A stretch of DNA of 64,000 nucleotides, from NCBI RefSeq assembly GCF_004323735.1, contig NZ_CP036455.1, positions 5,079,101 to 5,143,100 on the forward strand. Reading direction: 5' to 3'. Shown piece after piece: positions 46,277 through 54,215 of the stretch. The number at the start of each line of letters is the position of its first letter. Position 1 is the stretch's first letter. The notes beneath the pieces are model-generated. The model was not told the DNA's origin and made no database searches. It worked only from the letters and a program-made list of their open reading frames with translations. A program made the translations under genes and the position numbers. Source of the stretch: Streptomonospora litoralis. GTDB taxonomy: Bacteria > Actinomycetota > Actinomycetes > Streptosporangiales > Streptosporangiaceae.

Positions 46277-46597
46277 TCAGGGGCGTTCGAGTTTCTGGGA
46301 ATCCGCAGGGTGCCAGGGCCGGTCGGCGCAGGTGGGGCGAGGATCAGCGCTGACACGCACAGCGTGCACCACGGCGTCGCCGTGGGCCTCCGCCGTGCCG
46401 AGGTAGGTGTGGCCGGTCAGGTGGCACCAGGCGGGAAGGTCCAGCGGTGCGGCCGGGTCCGTGGTAATCACGTGCACGACGGAGCCCGCAGGCAGCTCGG
46501 CGATGCGGTCACGCAACCGGATCAGCAGCACCACGCAGACCAGCCCGGTACCGTCCACGACCGCTCCGGACTCGGGCAGCGGCGTCGGACCGCTCAC
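46277..46597 (-). CDS. TusA-family sulfur carrier protein
   Basis: 106 aa. VVDGTGLVCVVLLIRL has the active Cys (C21), though the usual CPxP is CVV; GSVVHVITTDPAAPLDLPAWCHLTGH is typical. It carries persulfide sulfur. The GTG overlaps the methyltransferase stop by 4 bp; a longer frame reads into that gene. Confidence 0.8.
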   Translation of the reverse strand: MSGPTPLPESGAVVDGTGLVCVVLLIRLRDRIAELPAGSVVHVITTDPAAPLDLPAWCHLTGHTYLGTAEAHGDAVVHAVRVSADPRPTCADRPWHPADSQKLERP

Positions 46598-47262
46598 CGG
46601 GGGCGCCGCTGGGTGATGCGCCAGAGGCGGCGCGGCAGGCCGCCCTCCTCGAAGGCATGCACCTCGTCGAGGTCCCACCCTTGGGCGAGGCGCTCGACCA
46701 ACTCCTGGGAGAAGAAGTGCACGGCGAAGCCGCCGTGCTCGAAGATGTCATCGCCATGGGCGGTTCCGGCCCCGTAGTGGGCGTCGCCGGTGTGGCGGAC
46801 GGTGTAGACGAAGGTCCCGCCCGGACGCAGCACACGCGCGACCTCGCCCACCAAGGCGGAGATCTCGGCAGTGGAAAGCGCCATGCACAGCAGCATGTGC
46901 GCGAACACCCCGTCCACGCTCTGTACGGCCAGTGGCAGCGGGTCGCGTGCGTCGTGGGCCACGGTCGCCAGCCGGCCGGTGAGCTGTTGGGCCTCGGCGT
47001 CCTGCTGGAGCTGGTCCAGTCCGCTCCGGCTGATGTCGGTTGCGGTGACGCGCAAGCCCGTGCGGGCGAAGTAAAGGGCGTCGCGGCCGTGGCCCGCACC
47101 CAATTCCAGCACCTCGCGTGCTCCCGCCTCGGCGAAGACCGCGGCGGCGTGCACGGCCGGGGCCGAGGGCTCGTGGCCGTACATGCGCGGATGGCCGGCG
47201 TAGGTGTGCTGCCAGTGCTTGCGCTGCTGGTCGGCCAGATCCGGGTCAGAACCGGTGGGCAT
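46594..47262 (-). CDS. SAM-dependent methyltransferase
   Basis: 222 aa, class I. VLELGAGHGRDALYFA is motif I; YTVRHTGDAHYG and FFSQELVERL complete the fold. The TehB/thiol-type look and its place with a rhodanese regulator, exporter and TusA suggest methylation of a metalloid or thiol (inference). Co-translated with tusA. Confidence 0.8.
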   Translation of the reverse strand: MPTGSDPDLADQQRKHWQHTYAGHPRMYGHEPSAPAVHAAAVFAEAGAREVLELGAGHGRDALYFARTGLRVTATDISRSGLDQLQQDAEAQQLTGRLATVAHDARDPLPLAVQSVDGVFAHMLLCMALSTAEISALVGEVARVLRPGGTFVYTVRHTGDAHYGAGTAHGDDIFEHGGFAVHFFSQELVERLAQGWDLDEVHAFEEGGLPRRLWRITQRRPR

Positions 47263-47316
47263 GGCGGCCTCCTGCGGGTCGAAGACGTGTCGGGGGATAT
47301 CGGGTATCGGGCCGCG

Positions 47317-48588
47317 TCAGTCGGACCGATGGCGGGCGCGCCGGGCGGCCAAGGGCACGATCGCCAGCGCGAGCACACCCCCGCCGACCGACAGGGCGGG
47401 GAACCCCGCGGCGGCGACCACCACGCCGCTGAGCATGCCGCCGCTCGCGCCGGCCAGGGCCACGCCCACGTCCACCGCGCCCTGGGTGCGCGCCCGGGTC
47501 GCCACGGCGGCGGCGTCGGTGACCATCGCGGTGCCGGCCAGCAGGCCGAAGTTCCACCCCAGCCCCAGCAGGGCCAGCGCCGTCGCGAGCACCGCCACCG
47601 ACGCGACCGGGGCCGCGGCGGCCACCAGGCCGGCCGCAAGCAGGGTGACGCCGGAGGCGACCAGCACTGGTTTGCGGCCAATACGGTCCACCAGGACCCC
47701 GGTCAGCGGCGAGGGCAGGTACATGAAGGCGATGTGCACGGCGATGACCAGCCCGGTGGCCCCCAGGTCGTGGCCGTGGGCCTGCATGTGGATGGGGGTC
47801 ATCGTCATGATGGCCAGCATCACGAGCTGAGTGAGCACCATCGCGCCACCGCCCAGGACGACCCCCGGGTTGAAGCGCGCGGGCGCGGGCTCCGGAGCCG
47901 GGGATGCGGCCTCGGCCGCGCCGGCGCCCGCGGGCGTCAGGGCGATGTTCCGGGCGTGCAGCAGCGGGTCGGGCCGCAGGAACACCCACAGGACCAGGGC
48001 GGCCAGGCCGTAGGCCGCCGCGGCCAGCACGAACGGGCCGGCCAGTGCCGGTGCTCCGACGACCCTGCCCAGGGGCTGGGTGGCCTCGGTGAGGTTGGGT
48101 CCGGCCACCGCGCCCAGGGTGGTGGCGACCAGGACGGTACTGATCGCACGCCCCCGCCGATGCGGTGGGGCCAGGTCGGCGCCGGCGTAGCGCGCCTGCA
48201 GGTTGGTGGCCGTACCCGCGCCGTAGACGAGCAGCGCGGCGAAGAACAGCCCGATGCTGTCGAGTGCGGCCGCGGCGACCACCCCCGCGCCGCCCGCGGC
48301 ACCGGCGGCATAGCCCCAGACGAGGCCGGTTCGCCGCCCCCGGCGGTGGGAGATCCGGCCCACCAGGAACGCCGCACCGGCCGAGCCCAGGGTGAACAGG
48401 GCGGCGGGCAGTCCGGCCAGACTGCTGGTCTGCAGCATCTCCTGGGCCAGCAGTGCGCCGACCGTGACGCCGGCGGCCAGGCCGGCGCCGCCCAGAACTT
48501 GGGCGGCGGCCACGGTGATCAGGGAGCGGCGCTGGAGGGCAGTGGGGAAGGCATCGGTGTCGCGGGGTTCCGAGGCGGTGGCGGCCAT
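47317..48588 (-). CDS. MFS transporter
   Basis: 423 aa with 12 helices; GRISHRRGRRTGL and DRIGRKP are the MFS inter-helix loops 2-3 and 8-9. An exporter controlled, from context, by the ArsR-rhodanese gene upstream. The ATG at 48588 (GGAAGGGA upstream) is preferred to an in-frame start 52 codons earlier. The substrate is unknown. Confidence 0.9.
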   Translation of the reverse strand: MAATASEPRDTDAFPTALQRRSLITVAAAQVLGGAGLAAGVTVGALLAQEMLQTSSLAGLPAALFTLGSAGAAFLVGRISHRRGRRTGLVWGYAAGAAGGAGVVAAAALDSIGLFFAALLVYGAGTATNLQARYAGADLAPPHRRGRAISTVLVATTLGAVAGPNLTEATQPLGRVVGAPALAGPFVLAAAAYGLAALVLWVFLRPDPLLHARNIALTPAGAGAAEAASPAPEPAPARFNPGVVLGGGAMVLTQLVMLAIMTMTPIHMQAHGHDLGATGLVIAVHIAFMYLPSPLTGVLVDRIGRKPVLVASGVTLLAAGLVAAAAPVASVAVLATALALLGLGWNFGLLAGTAMVTDAAAVATRARTQGAVDVGVALAGASGGMLSGVVVAAAGFPALSVGGGVLALAIVPLAARRARHRSD

Positions 48589-48637
48589 GTGCGGCGTCCC
48601 TTCCATGGGGGCGGATCTGCGGTGGAGTACCCCGGGA

Positions 48638-49324
48638 TTACGCGGAGCCGGTGTGGACCGGGCGCCCGGAGGCGCGCCACTCCAGCAGTCCTTCGTTGAG
48701 GCGGTAGGCGCGGCGGCCGTGGGAGCGCAGGACACGCACCGCATCGACCGCCATCACGCAGTAGTCGCCGCGGCAGTAGGCCACGATGTCGGTGTCCTCG
48801 GGCACCTCGTCCAATCGGCGGGTCAGCTCGTCGACAGGGATCGACACCGCCCCGGGCAGGTGGCCCGCGGCGAACTCCCCCTCGGGGCGCACGTCCAGCA
48901 CCAGGGCGCTGCCCTGATCCAGGCGGGCCAGCAGTTCGGCGCGGTCGACCTCTTCGATTTCGCCTTGGCCGGGCCCGGCGAAGTTTTGCCAGGCCCGTTC
49001 GACCTCAGCCAGATGGGTGCCGGCGACCTTCTGCACCAGCGAGAGCAGGGCGGCGACGTCGTCGCCGGCCAGCGTGTAGATGACGTGGTTCTTCACGCGG
49101 CGGGTGCGCACCAACTGGGCGCGTTTCAGGGTCTGCAGGTGCGCCGAGGCGGTGGAGACACCCAACCCCAGGGGCTGGGCCAGCGACTCCACGGAGCGCT
49201 CGCCTTGGGCCAGCAGGTCGAGCATCTGCAAGCGGGTGCCGCTGCCCAACGCCTTGCCGACCCGGGCGAACTCGCCCCACAGCTCGGCGCGCCCCGCCTC
49301 CCGACCATCTGTTCCACTATTCAT
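48638..49324 (-). CDS. ArsR-type regulator fused to a rhodanese domain
   Basis: 228 aa. Winged helix (residues ~15-95: LGVSTASAHLQTLKRAQLV) then a rhodanese domain with active-site loop C184-RGDY-C189. Such fusions act as redox or persulfide sensors that control sulfur or metalloid detoxification. First of a minus-strand group: regulator, MFS, methyltransferase, TusA. Confidence 0.92.
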   Translation of the reverse strand: MNSGTDGREAGRAELWGEFARVGKALGSGTRLQMLDLLAQGERSVESLAQPLGLGVSTASAHLQTLKRAQLVRTRRVKNHVIYTLAGDDVAALLSLVQKVAGTHLAEVERAWQNFAGPGQGEIEEVDRAELLARLDQGSALVLDVRPEGEFAAGHLPGAVSIPVDELTRRLDEVPEDTDIVAYCRGDYCVMAVDAVRVLRSHGRRAYRLNEGLLEWRASGRPVHTGSA

Positions 49325-49452
49325 TGGAATAGCGTATCTGATCGAAGACGCCAGCGGAGCGCCTGACTCGTACGGGGTTCGCCGATACTGGAACCGGTCG
49401 ACGCGTCAGGGCGGAACACGCGGGGAAGCAGCCCCGATCCGGGCTTTGGTAC

Positions 49453-50211
49453 TCACACCACCGCCTTGTCGAAACGGCCTTGCTGCCCCCATTGCTTGAT
49501 CAGTCGCCCCCAGCGGTCCTTGTGATCGAAGCGGGCCGCGATCTCGCGGCCGGTGGGGAGGGAACCGTCTTTGCCGCGGTTATCCAACGCCCACTGCCAC
49601 GCCTCGATCTGGATTCGCGGCACTGCTTCCGAAGAGCTCGCGATCTCTGCGGCAACGGCCTCCTCGTGCCCATCTACCGCCTCAACCACGTGCAGCCGCG
49701 GGCGTTGGGCCTCACTCGTGGTCTCGCGGGCGTCTTCGTTCCCCGGCGCCTTCGGCCGAGACGAATCAGTCGGCGCCTCGGCTGTGTCCACGGTCTGCTC
49801 ATCGTGTGCGTTCGCCGTGCGTGCGCCGCGGGCGTCGATGCGGAACTCGCGCATAAGCAACTCGTACGCGCCCATCAGGGCGAAGCTCGGCCACGCGTGG
49901 ATCACCCGCGACCACAGCGTCGGATCGGCCACCGCGATGTTAGCCGCGAGGCTGGCGACGCTCCCGAGGATGAGCAGCGTCCAGGGAAGCAGGCCGCCGC
50001 GCCGGCCGTGGCGGGCGTCGGCCAGCAAAGCCATCGACGACGCCACAATCATGCCGTCGACAGAGAGAGGAAACAGGGCCGCGCGCCAAGCGGGTTCGCC
50101 GTGGCGCTGGGCCAGCTCGTACATGTGGCTGTAGCTGACGACCGCGGCGATCACGGCCAACATCAATACGGCAAGGATGGTTGTCCAGCGGGACCAGAGG
50201 GTAGAATTCAT
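49453..50211 (-). CDS. DUF2637 membrane protein with C-terminal HTH-like tail (copy 3)
   Basis: 252 aa. The membrane half is essentially identical to copy 2 at 23920; the linker differs, and the tail (LPTGREIAARFDHKDRWGRLIKQWG) is again conserved. Equal length and conserved ends despite a diverged linker suggest both copies are under selection or were recently homogenised. Confidence 0.85.
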   Translation of the reverse strand: MNSTLWSRWTTILAVLMLAVIAAVVSYSHMYELAQRHGEPAWRAALFPLSVDGMIVASSMALLADARHGRRGGLLPWTLLILGSVASLAANIAVADPTLWSRVIHAWPSFALMGAYELLMREFRIDARGARTANAHDEQTVDTAEAPTDSSRPKAPGNEDARETTSEAQRPRLHVVEAVDGHEEAVAAEIASSSEAVPRIQIEAWQWALDNRGKDGSLPTGREIAARFDHKDRWGRLIKQWGQQGRFDKAVV

Positions 50212-50326
50212 AGCAGGTCACCGCCCCGCCAGATTCAGCTCGGTGGTCAGGCGGACCCGAGCGGCCGAGAAAGCTGAGCGGGCCGAGTGGCTATAGGAAT
50301 TTGGTTCGACTCCCCCCTCGGACACA
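49880..50326 (-). repeat. Right 447-bp perfect direct repeat
   Basis: Exact partner of 24347-24793, same orientation, 25,533 bp away. Confidence 0.9.
50305..50326 (+). other. tRNA-3'-end-like core, candidate att site (right)
   Basis: Same core as at 24772 (T-loop TTCGACT, then CCCCCCTCGGACACA). Sequence identity with the left copy stops here, and a different terminator follows. Confidence 0.45.
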
Positions 50327-50365
50327 TAGGTATGCGTGAGATTGCATATGGTTACATGGTAACGG

Positions 50366-50395
50366 AATCCCGGGGCTTTGTGTCCTGGGATTTTT
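50366..50395 (+). terminator. Rho-independent terminator after the right core
   Basis: AATCCCGGG pairs with CCTGGGATT (one G-T pair) across a 9-base loop, followed by TTTTT. Confidence 0.7.
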
Positions 50396-50500
50396 CATTG
50401 GTCCATCAGTTTGAATGCGCTCAGTATCCAGCCAAACTGCACAACCTTCCATGGGGGTTCGACTCAGCGTGGTGCGCGTGGTGCCACTGATGCGGCAGGC

Positions 50501-51829
50501 TCACAGGCGGATCACGATTTCCTCGGCGCCGTCTGGTGTGCTCAGTGCCCGCTCCATGGGGTCGTAGGTGAACGTCAGTCTCCGGTCACGGCACGCGGAG
50601 ACCAGCGCGGCTGACCCGCGGGGGACGTCGACCTCCTCGAAGGGAACACCGGGCCGTGCCAGGAGACGGACCAGGAACGTCCCGAGGTGGGCGGTGACGG
50701 CGTCCTCGCGAACGAAGACGTTGCGCATCTTGCCGTCGACCACATGCTCCTGGGCGTGCCAGGCCGTGCAGCGGTAGTTGGCCCGACCGTTGTTCCACGC
50801 GCCCTCCAACGCCCGGCCGCACAACCCGCAGCGCAGTAGACCGCGCAACAGGTAAGTGCGCGGCCGACCGCGTACGGCCGGAGTGGTCTGGGCGGCGCGG
50901 AACTCGGCTGCGCTCACGATCGCCGGATGGGCCGCCTGTTGGGAGTAGACCCATTCCTCGCCCGGATTCCACCGCGACACGGTCCGCGTACCCAGCCCCA
51001 CATTGTGAACGTCGAGGAGCCGTTCGGACTTGGACTGCTTGTTCCAGACCTGGCGGCCGGTGTAGCGCGGGTTGGACAGCAGCGACAGCACCGTTCCCGG
51101 ACCCCAGCCCTGACCGTCTCGGTGCCGGTTGCGCGCCGGATCCCGCGCCGCCGGGCAGAGCACGCCCTCGGCGTTCAACACGTTGGCAATCCGCTTGGCC
51201 CCGTTGCCGGCCAACCGCAACGCGAAAATGCGCCGCACCATCGGAGCGGTGACCGGATCCGGTTCAAGGCGATGGGCTCGGGCCCCCAGCGCGGCAAGGT
51301 CAGGGCGCGGATGCGGCCCGGCATCGATCAACCGGTATCCGTACGGCGGGCGGCCACCCAGGAACCTGCCCTCCAGCTCGGCCTGGGCGGCCATGGAGGC
51401 ATGCACCCGGATCTGGATACGGCGCCGCTCGGCCTTGGACATCGCCGCATACGCCGACATGATCAGCGTGTGGGCTTCGGAGTCCGGATCGATAGCGCCG
51501 CCGACCTCGGGCACCCACAGCGGCACGTCGAAGTGGACGAACAGCGGGAACGTCAGCCCGTACTGGTTGTCGTAGAACACCCGCTGCGGCTCGCCCACCA
51601 CCGCATCGAATCCCCGGCCCGGGTCCTCCAGCGCCGCCAGCAGCCGCGCCGACTCCGGACGCCGCGGCCAGGCCACAGCCCGGCTCTGCCCCACATCGAA
51701 GAACTCGGCCACGATCTCGCCGGACCCCGCGACCAGATGCTCGGCGCGACGCCGCTGCCACTGCCGCGAAGTGGCCGGATCCTGCAAGTCCTCCGTCGAT
51801 ACCCGCCCTGCCAACGCAAACCGGATCAT
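50501..51829 (-). CDS. Large serine recombinase
   Basis: 442 aa. The resolvase domain has catalytic S11 in AGRVSTEDLQ and RFxGGRPPYGYR at its end; then the recombinase domain and a zinc ribbon (RCGLCGRALEG...YRC). The C-terminus is shorter than in phage integrases. It lies 105 bp outside the right tRNA-like core and could move the neighbouring island or its own element. The start is the ATG at 51829. Confidence 0.92.
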   Translation of the reverse strand: MIRFALAGRVSTEDLQDPATSRQWQRRRAEHLVAGSGEIVAEFFDVGQSRAVAWPRRPESARLLAALEDPGRGFDAVVGEPQRVFYDNQYGLTFPLFVHFDVPLWVPEVGGAIDPDSEAHTLIMSAYAAMSKAERRRIQIRVHASMAAQAELEGRFLGGRPPYGYRLIDAGPHPRPDLAALGARAHRLEPDPVTAPMVRRIFALRLAGNGAKRIANVLNAEGVLCPAARDPARNRHRDGQGWGPGTVLSLLSNPRYTGRQVWNKQSKSERLLDVHNVGLGTRTVSRWNPGEEWVYSQQAAHPAIVSAAEFRAAQTTPAVRGRPRTYLLRGLLRCGLCGRALEGAWNNGRANYRCTAWHAQEHVVDGKMRNVFVREDAVTAHLGTFLVRLLARPGVPFEEVDVPRGSAALVSACRDRRLTFTYDPMERALSTPDGAEEIVIRL

Positions 51830-52029
51830 GGCTCCCCCTCACCTGCGAAAGACACGCTCTCTCGCTAGCGTCTCCCGCAGCGGTGGTTCAAGGTAGAGCG
51901 GTGGGTCGGACAAGCGCGGCCGCAGGAGTGTTCTCGCCAGCGGAACTTCCAGCGGGCATACTCGACCCAGGACGCAACTGCGTTGTATAGCTCATCCGGA
52001 TACTTCGCAGACATACTGCTAGAGCGTCT

Positions 52030-52061
52030 GCAATATAGAGTCCATTCGCTATAGCATGCAG
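52030..52061 (+). promoter_or_regulatory. AbiE promoter with inverted repeats
   Basis: TGCAATATAG and CTATAGCATGCA form an inverted repeat in an AT-rich stretch; TATAGC (52050-52055) could be the -10, 8 bases before the ATG. AbiEi antitoxins repress their own promoter through such repeats. Confidence 0.45.
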
Positions 52062-52063
52062 TC

Positions 52064-52765
52064 ATGCATCACTCGCCAGCCATCGCGCCTCTAGCGGATC
52101 TGGCCGAAGAACAGTGGGGGCTGTTCACCCGGCGCCAGGCCGAGTCCACCGGGATGGCCTGGAGCACCCTGTCGCGCATGGCCTCCGATGAGACCACCGC
52201 ACAACGCGTCGCCCACGGGGTCTACCGCCTGCGCGGCGCCCCGCCCACAGACCACCTCGACCTGCGCGCCGCCTGGCTGCAACTCGCACCCGCCGTCCCC
52301 GCCTGGGAACGCACCGCCGACACCGGCGTGGTCTCCCACCGTTCAGCGGCTTCCCTCTACGAGCTGGGACATCTCCCCGCCGACCTCCAGGAGTTCGTCC
52401 TGCCAACCCGCCGCCAAACCCGGCGCCCCGACGTCCGCCTGCACCGCGCCCGCCTGACCGACGACGAACACACCGTTCTACGGGGCCTGCCGGTCACTCG
52501 ACCCGCCCGCACCGCCGCCGACCTCCTCACCGACAACGAGGACCCCGGCGCCGTCGCACACCTCCTCACCGACGCGCTCAGAGCCGGCCACGAACACCCG
52601 ACCACCGTCGCCCAAGCTCTGGCTCCGCACGCCGCGCGCTTCGGACTGCGCCGCGGCGACGGAGCCGCACTGCTGCGCTGGCTCCTCGACCTCGCCGGCG
52701 CCCCGGAACGGCGCTACTGGCTCGACGCAACGCCCGATCAGGAAGGCAGCACACCGCCGCCGTGA
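52064..52765 (+). CDS. AbiEi-type antitoxin (type IV toxin-antitoxin)
   Basis: 233 aa. The N-terminal winged helix (GLFTRRQAESTGMAWSTLSRM, RVAHGVYRL) and the C-terminal AbiEi domain (GLPVTRPARTAADLL) are clear. It represses the operon and counters the nucleotidyltransferase toxin. Its stop overlaps the toxin start by 4 bp. Confidence 0.88.
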   Translation: MHHSPAIAPLADLAEEQWGLFTRRQAESTGMAWSTLSRMASDETTAQRVAHGVYRLRGAPPTDHLDLRAAWLQLAPAVPAWERTADTGVVSHRSAASLYELGHLPADLQEFVLPTRRQTRRPDVRLHRARLTDDEHTVLRGLPVTRPARTAADLLTDNEDPGAVAHLLTDALRAGHEHPTTVAQALAPHAARFGLRRGDGAALLRWLLDLAGAPERRYWLDATPDQEGSTPPP

Positions 52766-53667
52766 CCCTCCCTTACACCACCCCGACCGCGTTCCGCCGC
52801 GCTCTGACCGAGCGCCTGCGCGCAGCAGCCAAACCCAACGGCCCGTGGCCGCTGGCCGAACTCCAGCGCCAGTTCGCCTACGACCGGCTGCTCGCACGGC
52901 TTTACCACCTCGACACCGGATGGATCGTCAAGGGCGCCACCGCGCTCCTCGCCCGCGAACTCGCCGTTCGCCGCACCGTGGACATCGATGTCTACCGGCC
53001 CGGCGACCGCGGACAGGCAGAACACGACCTCCGGCGAGCCGCCGCCCTCGATCTCGGGGACTGGTTCATATTCGAAACGGGCCGCGCGACCCCGGTCTCC
53101 GACGGCGCCAACGGTGTCCGGATACCGACGACCGCCCGGATCGGAACCACCGAATGGGTGCGCTTCCACGTCGACGTGGTCGCCGAGGACATCCGCATGA
53201 CCGGCTCCCCGGAGGACGTCCCACCATTGCCCGCGGTCGCGATCCTCGGCCTGGATCGCCCCGGCTACCGGGTCTACCCACTTGCTGACCACATCGCCGA
53301 CAAGACCTGCGCCATCCTCGAACGCCACGGACCCGAAAAGCGCCCCTCCACCCGCTTCAAGGACCTCGTCGACATGCTCGCCGTCCTCGGCAGCCAATAC
53401 GTCGCCGCCGCGAACGCATCGCCCAACACCACGGCGCCTGGCGCGACACCGTCGTGCTGGAACGCCGCCGCGACGACCACGGCTGTGCGTAACGAACGCA
53501 GTCGTCAACGCAGCGGCGCCCCGCCCTGCCGCTGGGCCTGCAACGGCCGTTGCCGCTCAGCTCGCCGCCATGTCGAAGCGGCCCTGCTGTCCCCATTGCT
53601 TGATGGGGCGGCCCCAGCGGTCGCGGTCAACGACGCTCATGCAGGTCGAGGCCCCCATGCCGCGTAA
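52762..53667 (+). CDS. AbiEii nucleotidyltransferase toxin with a chimeric C-terminus
   Basis: 301 codons. WIVKGATALLARE and RRTVDIDVY are the nucleotidyltransferase core, and RFKDLVDMLAVL is the conserved C-terminal block. After about residue 215 the frame becomes low-complexity and reads antisense through a DUF2637 tail remnant (53557-53640), so the native C-terminus has been replaced. The catalytic part is intact; activity is uncertain. Confidence 0.8.
   Translation: MTLPYTTPTAFRRALTERLRAAAKPNGPWPLAELQRQFAYDRLLARLYHLDTGWIVKGATALLARELAVRRTVDIDVYRPGDRGQAEHDLRRAAALDLGDWFIFETGRATPVSDGANGVRIPTTARIGTTEWVRFHVDVVAEDIRMTGSPEDVPPLPAVAILGLDRPGYRVYPLADHIADKTCAILERHGPEKRPSTRFKDLVDMLAVLGSQYVAAANASPNTTAPGATPSCWNAAATTTAVRNERSRQRSGAPPCRWACNGRCRSARRHVEAALLSPLLDGAAPAVAVNDAHAGRGPHAA
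53557..53640 (-). pseudogene. DUF2637 C-terminal tail remnant (copy 4)
   Basis: The minus strand reads DRWGRPIKQWGQQGRFDMAAS and a stop, matching the last ~20 residues of the two intact DUF2637 proteins. The rest of the gene is missing. It marks a recombination scar at the 3' end of the AbiEii gene. Confidence 0.75.
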
Positions 53668-54215
53668 CCGATCACCCCCACGGCGGCGAACACGAGTGCT
53701 GTGGTCATCGCCGCGGTGCTGTCCGCGGGCTGCACCAGCCAGGTCAGTACCCGCAGCGCATCCGAGTCCGCCTCGATCGGCACGTTCGCCAGTACGGTCG
53801 CCCCGAAGGGAAAGCACCAGCCGAACGAACCGCCGGCCAGAACCGCGCCGACCCCGGCCAGACCGACCAGACCAACGGCATCTCTGACGATCACTTCGGT
53901 CTGCAGATGGGAATCGGCCAATACGTCCACCACGAGGGGGCCGGCCGCTGCCATCGCGGCGAGGGCGACCAGGTGCGCGGCACGCCGGGGCGGCCAGGTG
54001 AACGAAGCCGTACGCTCACGTGCGGCATCGAACCCGCACAGACCGGCCGAAGCCGCGGCCACTCCCAGTACCATCGTCACGCTCATCAGTCGGCTACCGG
54101 TCTGGTCGGCCCCCCACCAGAGGGTGAGTCCCCACAGCAGGACGGCCCCGGCCAGGAACCCGAGCAGTGCCATCGGTAGCTGCCGGGACCGCGTATAGAG
54201 GGTCAACCATCTCAT
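53637..54215 (-). CDS. Membrane protein, last gene of the ECF/ABC operon
   Basis: 192 aa, about six helices, no ATP-binding motif. It overlaps the preceding permease gene by 4 bp, so it is probably a second membrane subunit of the same exporter. Its last codons run up to the DUF2637 scar. Confidence 0.7.
   Translation of the reverse strand: MRWLTLYTRSRQLPMALLGFLAGAVLLWGLTLWWGADQTGSRLMSVTMVLGVAAASAGLCGFDAARERTASFTWPPRRAAHLVALAAMAAAGPLVVDVLADSHLQTEVIVRDAVGLVGLAGVGAVLAGGSFGWCFPFGATVLANVPIEADSDALRVLTWLVQPADSTAAMTTALVFAAVGVIGYAAWGPRPA

Noticed and set aside
50287-50490. A 67-codon plus-strand frame after the right repeat
   Set aside because: It begins inside the tRNA-like core and runs through the terminator hairpin; not a plausible gene.
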